A stretch of 64,000 nucleotides of DNA from Crocinitomicaceae bacterium. Its GTDB lineage: Bacteria; Bacteroidota; Bacteroidia; Flavobacteriales_D; Crocinitomicaceae. Numbering within the stretch: the first letter of the stretch is position 1; each line of letters begins with the position of its first letter. The stretch covers positions 36,227-100,226 of the forward strand of contig JAGQYP010000006.1 in the NCBI GenBank assembly GCA_020436025.1. The letters are read 5' to 3'. Both the position numbers and the translations under genes were made by a program. The notes beneath the pieces are model-generated. The model saw only the letters and a list, made by a program, of their open reading frames with translations, did no database searches and was not told the origin of the DNA. Positions 15,206 through 24,234 of this stretch are shown piece by piece.

Positions 15206-16438
15206 ATGAGAACAAAATTTGGATTAATAATCTTCCTCTTAATTTCTAACTTTTCAATCTGTTTTGGTCAGGAAAAAACAAAGCAAAACTACTTTATGGG
15301 TTATAAAAAAGTAGGTCAGGGTTTAGTTTTTCACGACACAATAGATAATTCATTTAAAATAAAAATTGGAATTCGATTTCAAACACTGTTCAATAATGTT
15401 TGGACAGTAAAAAATGATAATATTGGACAAGTAGGTCAACATACACCGGAAATACTAATTAGAAGAGCTAGATTTAAAATGGACGGTAGCTTCCTTAAAA
15501 ATAAAATCTACTTTAAGTTCGAATTAGGATTATCCCCAAGAGACATAAGAGGTGGAGATGATTTTGAGCACGGAAATACTGCTAGTATTATTTTGGATGC
15601 CTTTGTCGGATGGAATATCAACAAAAACTTTTGGCTTCAAGTTGGCCAAGGCAAACTTCCTGGGAATAGAGAAAGGTTAATATCTTCTGGAAGTCTTGAA
15701 TTTGTAGATAGATCTTTATTAAATTCTAGATTCAATATAGATAGAGACATTGGAGTACAAATTGGTCACAAATGGAAAAAAGGAAACTTTTTTATGAAAG
15801 AGATTATTCATATTTCTAAAGGTGAAGGAAGAAATGTAATTGCTACGGGAAATAGCGGGTTAAATTACACAGGTAAGATTGAAATTTATCCTATGGGTGA
15901 ATTTACGAAAAAAGGCGACTATTTTGCTATGGATCTTTTAAGAGAAGAAAAACCTAAATTAGCCATTGCTACTGCCTTTAATTTCAACAACAATGCAATT
16001 AGAGAAAGAGGTCAACTAGGCGATTTTATTAAAGATGCGAATGACAATTATTTTGGGAAAAATCACTATCAATTATTTGCCGACTTAATGTTCAAATATA
16101 AAGGATTTAGCATAATGACTGAATATGCCCAAAGATGGACAAATGGTTCGTCAATCGTAATGGACGATTCTAGTAATGTAATTGGAACGGTTTATACTGG
16201 GAAAGCACTAAATGTACAAATGGGATATGTAACAAAATCCAATTTTGGCTTTTCTTTAAGATACACGGGGAATGATCCGGATTCTGACGTTGGTACAAAC
16301 GTACACATGTATACTTTTTGTTTTTCAAAATTCTTTTTCGGTCATAAATTAAAAATACAATCAGATTTTTCATACTTACAAAACATCTCAAAAGATGATA
16401 ATATGTGGTGGAGACTTCAAGTCGAATTTCATTTATAA
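15206..16438 (+). CDS. Phosphate-selective-type porin (OprO/OprP family)
   Basis: A 410-residue outer-membrane beta-barrel with signal peptide ending SNFSICFGQ. Features of the OprP/OprO family are an early IKIGIRFQTLFNN strand, RRARFKMDGSFLKNKIYFKFELGLS, and LDAFVGWNINKNFWLQVGQGKLPGNRERLISSGSLEFVDRS. The protein ends in an aromatic beta strand (WWRLQVEFHL). It would let phosphate or polyphosphate across the outer membrane. It is transcribed divergently from the Na/Pi transporter across a 289 bp region and is followed by a strong terminator. Family assignment is good; phosphate selectivity is inferred from family and context. Confidence 0.85.
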   Translation: MRTKFGLIIFLLISNFSICFGQEKTKQNYFMGYKKVGQGLVFHDTIDNSFKIKIGIRFQTLFNNVWTVKNDNIGQVGQHTPEILIRRARFKMDGSFLKNKIYFKFELGLSPRDIRGGDDFEHGNTASIILDAFVGWNINKNFWLQVGQGKLPGNRERLISSGSLEFVDRSLLNSRFNIDRDIGVQIGHKWKKGNFFMKEIIHISKGEGRNVIATGNSGLNYTGKIEIYPMGEFTKKGDYFAMDLLREEKPKLAIATAFNFNNNAIRERGQLGDFIKDANDNYFGKNHYQLFADLMFKYKGFSIMTEYAQRWTNGSSIVMDDSSNVIGTVYTGKALNVQMGYVTKSNFGFSLRYTGNDPDSDVGTNVHMYTFCFSKFFFGHKLKIQSDFSYLQNISKDDNMWWRLQVEFHL

Positions 16439-16465
16439 CTTAAGAGACGATAAATTTGAATTTCC

Positions 16466-16510
16466 AAATCCCCATTCTCCAAATTTGATAAAAAGGATGA
16501 ATGGGGATTT
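16466..16510 (+). terminator. Rho-independent terminator after the porin gene
   Basis: A perfect 12-bp inverted repeat (AAATCCCCATTC, 16466-16477, and GAATGGGGATTT, 16499-16510) with a 21-nt loop is followed by the T-rich CTTCATTTCT. Confidence 0.7.
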
Positions 16511-16540
16511 CTTCATTTCTACCATTATTAAAATTGTTTC

Positions 16541-16548
16541 TAATTTTG
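16541..16548 (+). promoter_or_regulatory. -7 element upstream of the bestrophin gene
   Basis: TAATTTTG fits TAnnTTTG and lies 20 bp before the ATG, after the porin terminator. There is no clear TTTG at -33. Confidence 0.4.
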
Positions 16549-16567
16549 GTATCAAAGAGCGTAACTA

Positions 16568-17443
16568 ATGATCGACTACAACCCCAAAAGCTGGTTTAAA
16601 GTAATACTTACCTTTCACAAGTCTGGAACGGTAAGAAAATTCTGGAAAGAACTCATTTTAATTGGCCTATTCACCGCAGCCATGACTTTTATCGAATTGA
16701 AATATTTTAAAAATCACCCGGCGATTGCAAAAGTGGGCGATTTTCACTCGTTTTTAGGTCTGGCATTTTCTCTTTTGTTAGTTTTTCGAATTAATTCAGC
16801 CTATGACAAATGGTGGGAAGGTAGAAAACTATGGGGTCGATTGGTCAACGAAACCCGCAATATGGCCACAAAATTTTCAGTTTTTCTTCCTAAAGAAGCT
16901 ACGGCTGAGCGAAAGTATGTACAAACATTGATTGAAAATTACCCTTTCGCATTGAAAGAACATTTGAGAGACAATATGAAATGGGAAGAACTGGAAGACA
17001 TGGATGGTTTAATAGCGCATCTTCAAACCAAAAAACATGTGCCCAATGAAATTTCCAGATTGCTTTATGAGTTCGCCATGAAACTCAAAAAAGAAGGGAA
17101 AATGTCTGAAGAAGAGTTTTTATCCATCGACAAGGAAATCAAAGCCTTATCGGATGTTTTAGGAGGCTGCGAAAGAATTAAAAAGACGCCCATTCCCTAT
17201 TCCTATAGCCTATTTCTTAAAAAATTCATCTTTATTTTTATCTCCACTGCTCCTATTGGTTTCATCCCAGCGATGGAATATTATACCATTCCCGTTGCAA
17301 TTGTGATTTTCTATGTATTTGTAAGTTTGGAATACATCGCAGAAGAAATTGAAGATCCTTTCGGACTAGATGCAAACGATTTGCCTACCGATCGATTGGC
17401 CAAAACAATTAAAGCAAACGTAACTGAAATTTTTAACGGATAA
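16568..17443 (+). CDS. Bestrophin-family ion channel protein
   Basis: A 291-residue membrane protein of the bestrophin/UPF0187 family. It has four main hydrophobic segments and the family signature FRINSAYDKWWEGRKLWGRLVNETRN after the second helix, and ends with EIEDPFGLDANDLPTDRL, the typical bestrophin acidic tail. Bacterial members form pentameric channels. The bases TAA-C-TAATG precede the start. It converges on a small lipoprotein gene, overlapping by 11 bp. The permeant ion cannot be read from sequence. Confidence 0.88.
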   Translation: MIDYNPKSWFKVILTFHKSGTVRKFWKELILIGLFTAAMTFIELKYFKNHPAIAKVGDFHSFLGLAFSLLLVFRINSAYDKWWEGRKLWGRLVNETRNMATKFSVFLPKEATAERKYVQTLIENYPFALKEHLRDNMKWEELEDMDGLIAHLQTKKHVPNEISRLLYEFAMKLKKEGKMSEEEFLSIDKEIKALSDVLGGCERIKKTPIPYSYSLFLKKFIFIFISTAPIGFIPAMEYYTIPVAIVIFYVFVSLEYIAEEIEDPFGLDANDLPTDRLAKTIKANVTEIFNG

Positions 17444-17942
17444 TCGGATCGGTAAAAACCCAATCACTTTTGTTTAAGGCCCGATCAATCAACTGAATTC
17501 GGTATTTTATAGTATCCGAATTGGGTGAAGTAGGATTGTAAAAAATGGGCTCGATCGAAACGGAAATATTCCCTTTCAAGGCCTTTTCTTTATTGCCATC
17601 CAAAATGCGGTCAATGCGGTATTTGAATATAATACTATCTCCATTCAAATCTTTTCCAGGAATCCACCCCAAAACATCATGCTTTTCCCAATACTGAACA
17701 TACAAATTGTAGTAGTAGTAAGAGCCAACATTATAAGGTGCTTGGGTTTCACTTTCAGACAAACCAATATCTCCATTACCATCTGTAAAATCAACAGAGA
17801 GGTCTGCCGAATCGCCCTCAATGGTGAAACTGTGATAAGTTAAAACAGGTTCATCCGGATAATTAGGATTATCAAAGCACGAAGGCAATAATAGGACTAG
17901 AATTGCTAATATTGTAAATGGAAGTGCTTGTCTTAATTTCAA
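17433..17942 (-). CDS. Lipoprotein of unknown function
   Basis: A 169-residue protein with a lipoprotein signal peptide (lipobox LLLPSC) followed by an all-beta Tyr-rich domain. The segment LSVDFTDGNGDIGLSESE looks like a calcium-type Asp/Gly loop, and YYYYNLYVQYWEK begins a beta strand series. No enzymatic motif is visible. Such proteins are common in Flavobacteriales, often annotated only as lipoproteins. It diverges from the LuxE-like gene with 19 bp between start codons. Confidence 0.7.
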   Translation of the reverse strand: MKLRQALPFTILAILVLLLPSCFDNPNYPDEPVLTYHSFTIEGDSADLSVDFTDGNGDIGLSESETQAPYNVGSYYYYNLYVQYWEKHDVLGWIPGKDLNGDSIIFKYRIDRILDGNKEKALKGNISVSIEPIFYNPTSPNSDTIKYRIQLIDRALNKSDWVFTDPIIR

Positions 17943-17961
17943 TTTCAGAGATTTTTTGCTA

Positions 17962-18939
17962 ATGCTTACAGAAGTAAAAATACAAGATTTATTTCGTATT
18001 TCAAACGATGAGGAATTCGAGAAAATTGCATTGCAGGTCTTTGAATTTCAAAAAAATCAAAATTCTGTCTATAAAAATTATCTCAAATTTCTGGGAAAAG
18101 AGGATTTCCTACCACAGAAAATAAGTGAGATTCCCTTTCTTCCCATCTCTTTTTTTAAAAGCCATCAAGTTATTTGTGGAAAGCAGGATGCCAAACAAAT
18201 TTTTACTAGCAGCGGCACAGGAGGAATGCAGTCTCGGCATTTAGTTTCTGATTTGGAGGTTTACAGGCAGTCTTACCGTCAAGGTTTTCAGTATTTTTAT
18301 GGGCCTCCATCAGAGTATCACATTTTGGCATTACTCCCTTCTTATTTAGAAAGAGAGGGCTCTAGTTTGATCTACATGGTGGAAGATTTGATTCAGTTAT
18401 CTAATTCTGAAATCAGTGGGTTTTTCCTGAATAACATGGAAGAATTAATACAATCTTTACATGCAGCAAGAAAAACAAATCGAAAAATTCTCTTACTTGG
18501 TGTTTCATTTGCTCTTTTGGATTTGGCGGAATCACATCCCATGGATTTATCTGATGTATTGATCATGGAAACGGGCGGAATGAAGGGACGAAGAGAAGAA
18601 ATAACGAGGGAAGAATTACACGGAATTCTTAAAAATTCTTTTCAAGTTAAACAGGTTCATTCGGAATATGGTATGACGGAGTTATTGTCTCAAGCCTACT
18701 CCGATGGAAATGGAATCTTCAATTGTCCTCCATGGATGAAAGTAATTTTTAGAAACACCTATGATCCATTTGAATTGAATAAAAATTCTGGTGGTGTCAA
18801 TGTAATAGATCTTGCGAATATTTATTCCTGTTCATTCATTGAAACTGCGGATTTGGGAAGAGTTCATGGAAGGGGATTTGAAATTTTAGGTAGATTAGAC
18901 AACTCGGATATCAGGGGTTGTAATTTAATGATAGAATGA
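17962..18939 (+). CDS. LuxE/PaaK-family acyl-protein synthetase-like enzyme
   Basis: About 325 residues from the ATG at 17962 (a TTG six bases upstream is less likely). It belongs to the adenylate-forming superfamily, LuxE branch: FTSSGTGGMQSRH is the phosphate-binding loop, METGGMKGRREE and HSEYGMTELLSQAY match conserved LuxE blocks, and ETADLGRVHGRGFEILGR is the hinge region. In luminous bacteria LuxE activates fatty acids; elsewhere the acyl substrate is unknown. It is the first of three tightly spaced genes with ppk1 (4 bp gap) and ppx, an association worth noting. No lux genes are in the window. Confidence 0.8.
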   Translation: MLTEVKIQDLFRISNDEEFEKIALQVFEFQKNQNSVYKNYLKFLGKEDFLPQKISEIPFLPISFFKSHQVICGKQDAKQIFTSSGTGGMQSRHLVSDLEVYRQSYRQGFQYFYGPPSEYHILALLPSYLEREGSSLIYMVEDLIQLSNSEISGFFLNNMEELIQSLHAARKTNRKILLLGVSFALLDLAESHPMDLSDVLIMETGGMKGRREEITREELHGILKNSFQVKQVHSEYGMTELLSQAYSDGNGIFNCPPWMKVIFRNTYDPFELNKNSGGVNVIDLANIYSCSFIETADLGRVHGRGFEILGRLDNSDIRGCNLMIE

Positions 18940-18943
18940 TTTT

Positions 18944-20959
18944 ATGCAATTTGTAAACAGAGAATTAAGTTGGTTATCCTTTAATGACAGGGTGCTTCAG
19001 GAGGCTTTTGACTCTGAAAACCCAATTATTGAAAGGATTCGTTTTCTAGGAATTTATTCGAATAATATGGATGAATTTTTTAGGGTTCGGGTAGCCACTG
19101 TGAAGCGGATTATTGCTTTGGGCGGTAAAACGGTCTCTGCATATGAAGGCACTTTCGAAGACCTGTTGGAAGACATGATGAAAATCGTGAAAAAGCAACA
19201 GAAAAAATTTGAATTGGCCTATCAAAAAATTCTCAAAGAATTAGAAAAGGAAAACATTCAGCATATTAATGAAAATGATTTGTATGATGATCAGATCAAG
19301 GAATTGAATGCCTATTTTGCTGAAAAAATTGAAGACCAGATTGTTCCTATTCTGCTAGACAAAAAAAGAGCTGTTTCGAGATTAAGAGACAGCATGATCT
19401 ATTTAGCTGTAAAAATCAATGCAGACAAAAAAACGATGTATGCCTTGATTGAAGTGCCCGATACGGTGAATCGATTTTATGTTTTGAATGATAAATTTGG
19501 TCAGAAAGTGATCCTGATCGATGACATTATTCGCCTGAACTTAGATCGATTGTTCCATATTTTTACCTATGATTCTATTGAAGCCTACACATTTAAATTT
19601 ACCCGTGATGCCGAAATTGATTACGATGATGATCTTTCCGTATCCATCGTAGATAAAATGAAAAAAGGGATCAAAGGAAGAAAACAAGGGGATCCCGTTC
19701 GATTTGTTTATGATGAACAAATGCCGGATGATCTTTTCAAATTTCTGATTAAAAAACTAGACGTAGATAAAAATGAGGTAATTACAGGAGGGAAATACCA
19801 CAACTTCAAAGATTTCATGAAATTTCCTTCTTTCAATAAAAAGGAATACACTTTCAAACCCATGCCTCCAGTTTTTCATCCCGATTTGGTGAATGTAAAA
19901 TCGATTATCAAACAAGTTTTTGAAAAAGATATCTTATTGCACTATCCTTATCAAAAATTCGAGCACGTTATTGACCTCCTTCGAGAAGCCGCATTGGACC
20001 CGAAAGTAGAGTCGATTAAAATTAATCTTTATCGGGTTGCTAAGAATTCTCAAATCATTAATGCACTCATCAATGCCATTAAAAATGATAAAGAGGTAAC
20101 CGTAATTGTAGAATTACAAGCAAGATTTGATGAAGAAAACAATATTTATTGGGCTCGAGTTTTAAAGGAATATGGAGCCAAAATCATCTTCGGGGTTTCT
20201 GGATTGAAAGTACACTCTAAACTGATTCTCATTAAAAGAAGGGATAAGTTTATCACCCACATTGGTACAGGAAATTTCCATGAAAAAACGGCTCGAATTT
20301 ATGAAGACTTTTCTTTGATAACTGCCGATCCAGGAATTGCAAGTGAAGTCAATAAAGTCTTTGTTTTATTTGAAAATAATCTGGATCGTTCTATTTACAA
20401 GGAGTTATATGTCTCCCCTTTCAATACAAGAAGGAATTTTGTAAACCTCATCAACCAAGAAATTTTGAATGTACGAAGCGGACACGACAGCTACATCATT
20501 TTGAAAATGAATAACCTGATTGATTCCACTTTGATCAAAAAATTATACGATGCTTCGAATGCAGGAGTGAAGATTTCTTTGATTATTCGCGGAATGTGTG
20601 GATTGGTTCCGGGTATTCCGAAGCAATCTGAAAATATCCGAGTAATTTCGATTGTAGGAAGATATTTAGAGCACTCCAGAGTAATGGTGTTTTCAAATAA
20701 AGGAGAACCCAAAATTTACATTTCTTCTGCCGACTGGATGGGAAGGAATTTGGACAAACGAATAGAAGTCACAGCACCTATTAAGGATCCTGACAATAAA
20801 AAAGAGATTTTGGAATATCTTGATTTTCAGCTTAAAGACAATTGTAAAGCCAGAATCATTGACCAAATGCAAAAAAATAAGTATTATCGGGATGATAAAG
20901 AGAAGTTTGATTCGCAAGAAAGAACTTACAAATACTACAAACAAAAACTAAAGAATTAG
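18944..20959 (+). CDS. ppk1: Polyphosphate kinase 1
   Basis: A 671-residue enzyme that reversibly transfers the gamma-phosphate of ATP to polyphosphate. All four PPK1 domains are visible: N-terminal NRELSWLSFNDRVLQEA, the head domain, and two phospholipase-D-like catalytic halves. The autophosphorylated His lies in GLKVHSKLILIKRR and the second conserved His in YLEHSRVMVFSN; NLYRVAKNSQI and IHIGTGNFHEKTA-type motifs are intact. Length is normal (about 690 in E. coli). The operon order LuxE-like, ppk1, ppx puts polyphosphate synthesis next to its hydrolysis, shortly after the phosphate uptake cluster. Confidence 0.96.
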   Translation: MQFVNRELSWLSFNDRVLQEAFDSENPIIERIRFLGIYSNNMDEFFRVRVATVKRIIALGGKTVSAYEGTFEDLLEDMMKIVKKQQKKFELAYQKILKELEKENIQHINENDLYDDQIKELNAYFAEKIEDQIVPILLDKKRAVSRLRDSMIYLAVKINADKKTMYALIEVPDTVNRFYVLNDKFGQKVILIDDIIRLNLDRLFHIFTYDSIEAYTFKFTRDAEIDYDDDLSVSIVDKMKKGIKGRKQGDPVRFVYDEQMPDDLFKFLIKKLDVDKNEVITGGKYHNFKDFMKFPSFNKKEYTFKPMPPVFHPDLVNVKSIIKQVFEKDILLHYPYQKFEHVIDLLREAALDPKVESIKINLYRVAKNSQIINALINAIKNDKEVTVIVELQARFDEENNIYWARVLKEYGAKIIFGVSGLKVHSKLILIKRRDKFITHIGTGNFHEKTARIYEDFSLITADPGIASEVNKVFVLFENNLDRSIYKELYVSPFNTRRNFVNLINQEILNVRSGHDSYIILKMNNLIDSTLIKKLYDASNAGVKISLIIRGMCGLVPGIPKQSENIRVISIVGRYLEHSRVMVFSNKGEPKIYISSADWMGRNLDKRIEVTAPIKDPDNKKEILEYLDFQLKDNCKARIIDQMQKNKYYRDDKEKFDSQERTYKYYKQKLKN

Positions 20960-20960
20960 C

Positions 20961-21842
20961 TTGAAATACGGAGCAATTGACATCGGGACAAACGCAGCCA
21001 GATTATTAATCGGCGAAATTTCTCCCTCCAACAAACACGAAATAGTAAAAAAAATATCCTACACTAGAATTCCTTTAAGACTCGGATACGATGTGTTCGA
21101 AAATGGAGAAATTTCACCTAGAAAGGAAAAAGAATTTCTGAAAACCATACAAGCCTTCAAACTCATATCCGAAGTTTTTGATGTGAAAGAATTGAGAGCT
21201 TGCGCAACTTCTGCCATGCGTGAAGCGGAAAATGGTAAAGACATTCAAAAGAGAATTAAAAAAGCAACAGGGGTTGATATTGAGATAATCGGAGGAAAAG
21301 AAGAAGGGGATCTAATTATTTCCTCCTTCGAATTATTGGATTTTGATCATAGAAGTCCTTTTATTGTCATCGATGTTGGAGGAGGTTCAACTGAAATCTC
21401 CATGTTTAATCGAGGAAAAAAAGTGAACTCCAGATCATTCAATGTGGGGACAATTCGCTTACTTAAAAATAAAGTGAAAAAGGGGGTTTGGGAAGACATT
21501 AATGAGTACATCAAAGACAATTTTCACATGACCAAAAAGGCAAAAGTTTTTGCCACCGGGGGAAACATCAATAAGATTCATAAATTATTTGGATTGCAGT
21601 ACATGCAACCCATTTATACAGATCAGCTCATGGATTTTCACGATGAAGTAAAGCCACTTTCCATCTCGAAAAGAATTGAAAAGTACCAATTGAAAGAAGA
21701 CCGAGCTGATGTTATTGTTCCAGCTATGGAAATCTATACCAAAGTCTTGAAAAAAATGAGTTGCGGAAGGGTTTATGTACCTAAGATTGGATTGTCTGAC
21801 GGAATCATTTACGATCTACACAAGAAAAATTCTAAAAAATAG
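20961..21842 (+). CDS. Ppx/GppA-family exopolyphosphatase
   Basis: A 293-residue ASKHA-fold phosphatase. It starts with TTG at 20961 (MKYGAIDIGTNAARLLIGE), one base after the ppk1 stop; the sequence around this start is the conserved first phosphate-binding strand, so the TTG is credible. Further motifs are ACATSAMREAENG, GGKEEGDLI and VIDVGGGSTEIS (second phosphate loop). It lacks the long C-terminal helical domain of E. coli Ppx, like many Bacteroidetes members. It hydrolyses polyphosphate ends or pppGpp; which cannot be decided. Confidence 0.88.
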   Translation: MKYGAIDIGTNAARLLIGEISPSNKHEIVKKISYTRIPLRLGYDVFENGEISPRKEKEFLKTIQAFKLISEVFDVKELRACATSAMREAENGKDIQKRIKKATGVDIEIIGGKEEGDLIISSFELLDFDHRSPFIVIDVGGGSTEISMFNRGKKVNSRSFNVGTIRLLKNKVKKGVWEDINEYIKDNFHMTKKAKVFATGGNINKIHKLFGLQYMQPIYTDQLMDFHDEVKPLSISKRIEKYQLKEDRADVIVPAMEIYTKVLKKMSCGRVYVPKIGLSDGIIYDLHKKNSKK

Positions 21843-21892
21843 ACCTTAAAATTCAAGCATTCTTAGTTTTTTTGCAGTCAAATTAGAAGGAA

Positions 21893-22219
21893 ATGGGAGA
21901 TATTAAAGTCACGATCATTGACAGAGAAGGAGTTGCTCACGAGTTGGATGCTCCGACCGACATGAACATGAACATCATGGAGCTTTGCAAAGCCTACGAA
22001 TTACCTGTAGAAGGAACTTGCGGAGGTATGGCCATGTGTGCTTCTTGTCAGTGTTACTTAGAATCCGATACAGATCTTCCCGAACAATCTGATGACGAAC
22101 TAGACATGCTGGATCAAGCCTTTTTCGTGGAAGACAATTCCCGTTTGGGTTGTCAAATCAAAATCACAGAAGATATAGACGGAATTGTTTTAAGACTGGC
22201 TCCTGAGAGTGAGGTTTGA
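21893..22219 (+). CDS. 2Fe-2S ferredoxin (adrenodoxin type)
   Basis: A 108-residue soluble electron carrier. Cluster ligands follow the C-x5-C-x2-C pattern in GTCGGMAMCASCQ, with the fourth Cys in RLGCQIKI near the end. LEQ-type acidic helix residues (DELDMLDQAF) match vertebrate-type/Isc ferredoxins that feed Fe-S assembly or P450s. Lies 50 bp downstream of ppx, with its own RBS-like AGAAGGAAATG. The gene is followed by two REP-like palindromes. Confidence 0.9.
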   Translation: MGDIKVTIIDREGVAHELDAPTDMNMNIMELCKAYELPVEGTCGGMAMCASCQCYLESDTDLPEQSDDELDMLDQAFFVEDNSRLGCQIKITEDIDGIVLRLAPESEV

Positions 22220-22227
22220 TTTCTGAA

Positions 22228-22256
22228 GGGTGGTCTCGGCTCGCGCTCGACCACCT
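22228..22256. repeat. REP-like palindrome copy 1
   Basis: Arms GGTGGTC (22229-22235) and GACCACC (22249-22255) flank a GC-rich centre with TCGGCTCGCGCTCG. On the minus strand the core reads TCGAGCGCGAGCCGAGA, nearly the same as the second copy on the plus strand. It stands out sharply from the AT-rich background and lies between two convergent genes, where it may also end transcription. Confidence 0.6.
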
Positions 22257-22292
22257 ATCTCAATTTTATCAACTTAATTGCAGCCTCACTTA

Positions 22293-22318
22293 GGCCATCG
22301 AGCGCTAGTCGAGATGCC
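22293..22318. repeat. REP-like palindrome copy 2 (inverted relative to copy 1)
   Basis: GGC(C)ATC pairs with GATGCC around TCGAGCGCTAGTCGA. The core TCGAGCGCTAGTCGAGA matches copy 1 read on the other strand except at two positions. The two copies face each other in the 117 bp between the ferredoxin and aspS stops. Confidence 0.6.
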
Positions 22319-22336
22319 GGAAGCTGAGTAATTAAA

Positions 22337-24101
22337 TTAACCCTCCGCTTTCACCACCGTCGCAATTGAAAGCTCTTCCAACTGTGCTTTATCCAATGGC
22401 GCTGGTGCATCAATCATTACATCTCTTCCTGAATTGTTCTTCGGGAAAGCGATGAAATCTCTAATGGAATCCGTTCCAGACATAGTTGCGCACAAACGAT
22501 CAAATCCAAAAGCTAAACCTCCGTGGGGTGGTGCTCCGTATTGGAAGGCATCCATTAAGAATCCGAACTGAGCTTTGGCTTCTTCGTCCGTAAAACCAAG
22601 TAGTTTAAACATTCTTGCTTGCAATTCTTTATCGTGAATACGAATGGATCCTCCGCCTAACTCTACTCCGTTCATGGCTAAATCGTAGGCATTGGCTCTC
22701 ACTTTTCCTGGATCTGTTTCAATTAAATCCCAATCTTCTTTTTTCGGTGAAGTAAATGGGTGGTGCATGGCGTGAAATCTTTGTGTGTCTTCATCCCATT
22801 CCAAAAGCGGAAAATCCAATACCCAAAGTGGTTTGAAAACATTAGGATCTCGTAATCCCAATTCAGTTCCCATGTGCAAAACGCAATTCATTCATTTGCT
22901 TTCTTGTTGTATCCAAATCTCCGGAAAGCACCAAAAGTAAATCTCCTTTCTCTGCTCCCGCCAATTCTGCCCATTCCTTCAAATCAGCTTCTGAATAAAA
23001 TTTATCTACGGAAGATTTAAAAGTTCCGTCTTCATTGCATTTTACATACACCAATCCTTTGGCTCCAATTTGAGGTCTTTTTACCCAGTCCGTCAACTGA
23101 TCTAACTGTTTTCTGGTGTATTCCGAACAACCTTTGGCATTGATTCCTAAAACGATTTCAGCAGCGTCAAACACATTGAATCCTTTTCCTTGTGCAGCAG
23201 CATTCAAATTCACAAATTCCATTCCGAAACGGATATCTGGCTTATCAGAACCATATCTTTCCATGGCTTCCGCGTAGGTCATTCTTGGGAAATCTCCGTC
23301 AAATTCAATTCCTCTTACTTCTCTGAACAAATGCTTGATTAAACCTTCGAAAGTATTCAATACATCTTCTTGCTCAACGAAGGCCATTTCGCAGTCAATT
23401 TGGGTAAACTCAGGTTGTCTGTCCGCTCTTAAATCTTCATCTCTAAAGCATTTTACAATCTGGTAATACTTGTCATAACCCGAAACCATCAACAACTGCT
23501 TGAATGTTTGAGGCGATTGTGGCAAAGCATAAAACTCGCCTGGATTCATTCTCGAAGGCACCACAAAATCTCTTGCTCCTTCTGGGGTTGATTTGATCAA
23601 ATAAGGTGTTTCTACCTCCATAAAATCAACTGAATCCAAATATTTTCTGGTTTCTAAGGAAACTTTATGTCTCAATTTTAATTTCTCCTTCACAGGATTT
23701 CTTCTCAAATCCAAATACCTGTATTGCATTCTCAATTCTTCTCCCCCATCTGTTTGGTCTTCGATAGTAAATGGAGGTGTTTTGGAAGCATTCAAAATAG
23801 TAATCTTCTCCATTTTGATCTCCACTTCTCCAGTCAACATATCCGGATTTTTTGAGTAACGCTCAATCACTTCTCCTTCTACCTGAATCACAAACTCACG
23901 ACCCAACTCGCGGATAGTTCCAAAAATGGCATCATCCACCTTTCCCTGCTCAGCTAATAATTGAGTCACACCGTAACGATCTCTTAAGTCGATCCAAGCA
24001 ATATTTCCTTTGTCTCGGATGGTTTGCACCCAACCTGAAAGCGTTACTTTTTCACCAATATTTGAGCTCCTTAATTCTCCGCAAGTATGTGTTCTGTACA
24101 T
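22337..24101 (-). CDS. aspS: Aspartate-tRNA ligase, disrupted by a one-base frameshift
   Basis: Class II synthetase charging tRNA-Asp. The N-terminal frame (24101 to 22863, 412 residues) carries the OB anticodon domain ([25 protein letters not shown]) and motifs 1 and 2 ([28 protein letters not shown]). The C-terminal part continues in another frame to 22337 with the GLRDPN loop, FPLLEWDED and motif 3 (GLAFGFDRL). The frames meet at a TTTT run (minus strand, 22881-22878). Three T would give [16 protein letters not shown], the expected family sequence, so one extra T is the defect. Because aspS is essential, an error in the sequence is more likely than a true pseudogene. The combined length, about 588 residues, is normal. 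Confidence 0.9.
22878..22881 (-). other. Site of the aspS frameshift
   Basis: A run of four T on the coding strand, where three would restore an intact AspRS reading frame. As written, the upstream frame terminates 15 bases later (GGG-AAC-TGA). Confidence 0.75.
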
Positions 24102-24121
24102 GTTAATTTGTTTTGAGAGGG

Positions 24122-24129
24122 CAAAAGTA
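24122..24129 (-). promoter_or_regulatory. -7 element of the aspS promoter
   Basis: TACTTTTG on the minus strand fits TAnnTTTG, about 20 bp before the aspS ATG. No TTTG -33 is apparent. Confidence 0.45.
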
Positions 24130-24157
24130 GGGATTTTGGTTGTTTTTTGATGGATTG

Positions 24158-24205
24158 ATTTTATGATTTTATGAGTTTATGATTTTAGGACTTTATGATA
24201 GTTTG
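24158..24205. repeat. Degenerate 8-bp tandem repeat
   Basis: Six consecutive 8-mers: ATTTTATG, ATTTTATG, AGTTTATG, ATTTTAGG, ACTTTATG, ATAGTTTG. It lies in the 133 bp between aspS and the downstream end of the lipoprotein gene. Looks like slippage-derived simple sequence. Confidence 0.6.
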
Positions 24206-24234
24206 ATCCAATGATATCATGAAGAGTATGGATT

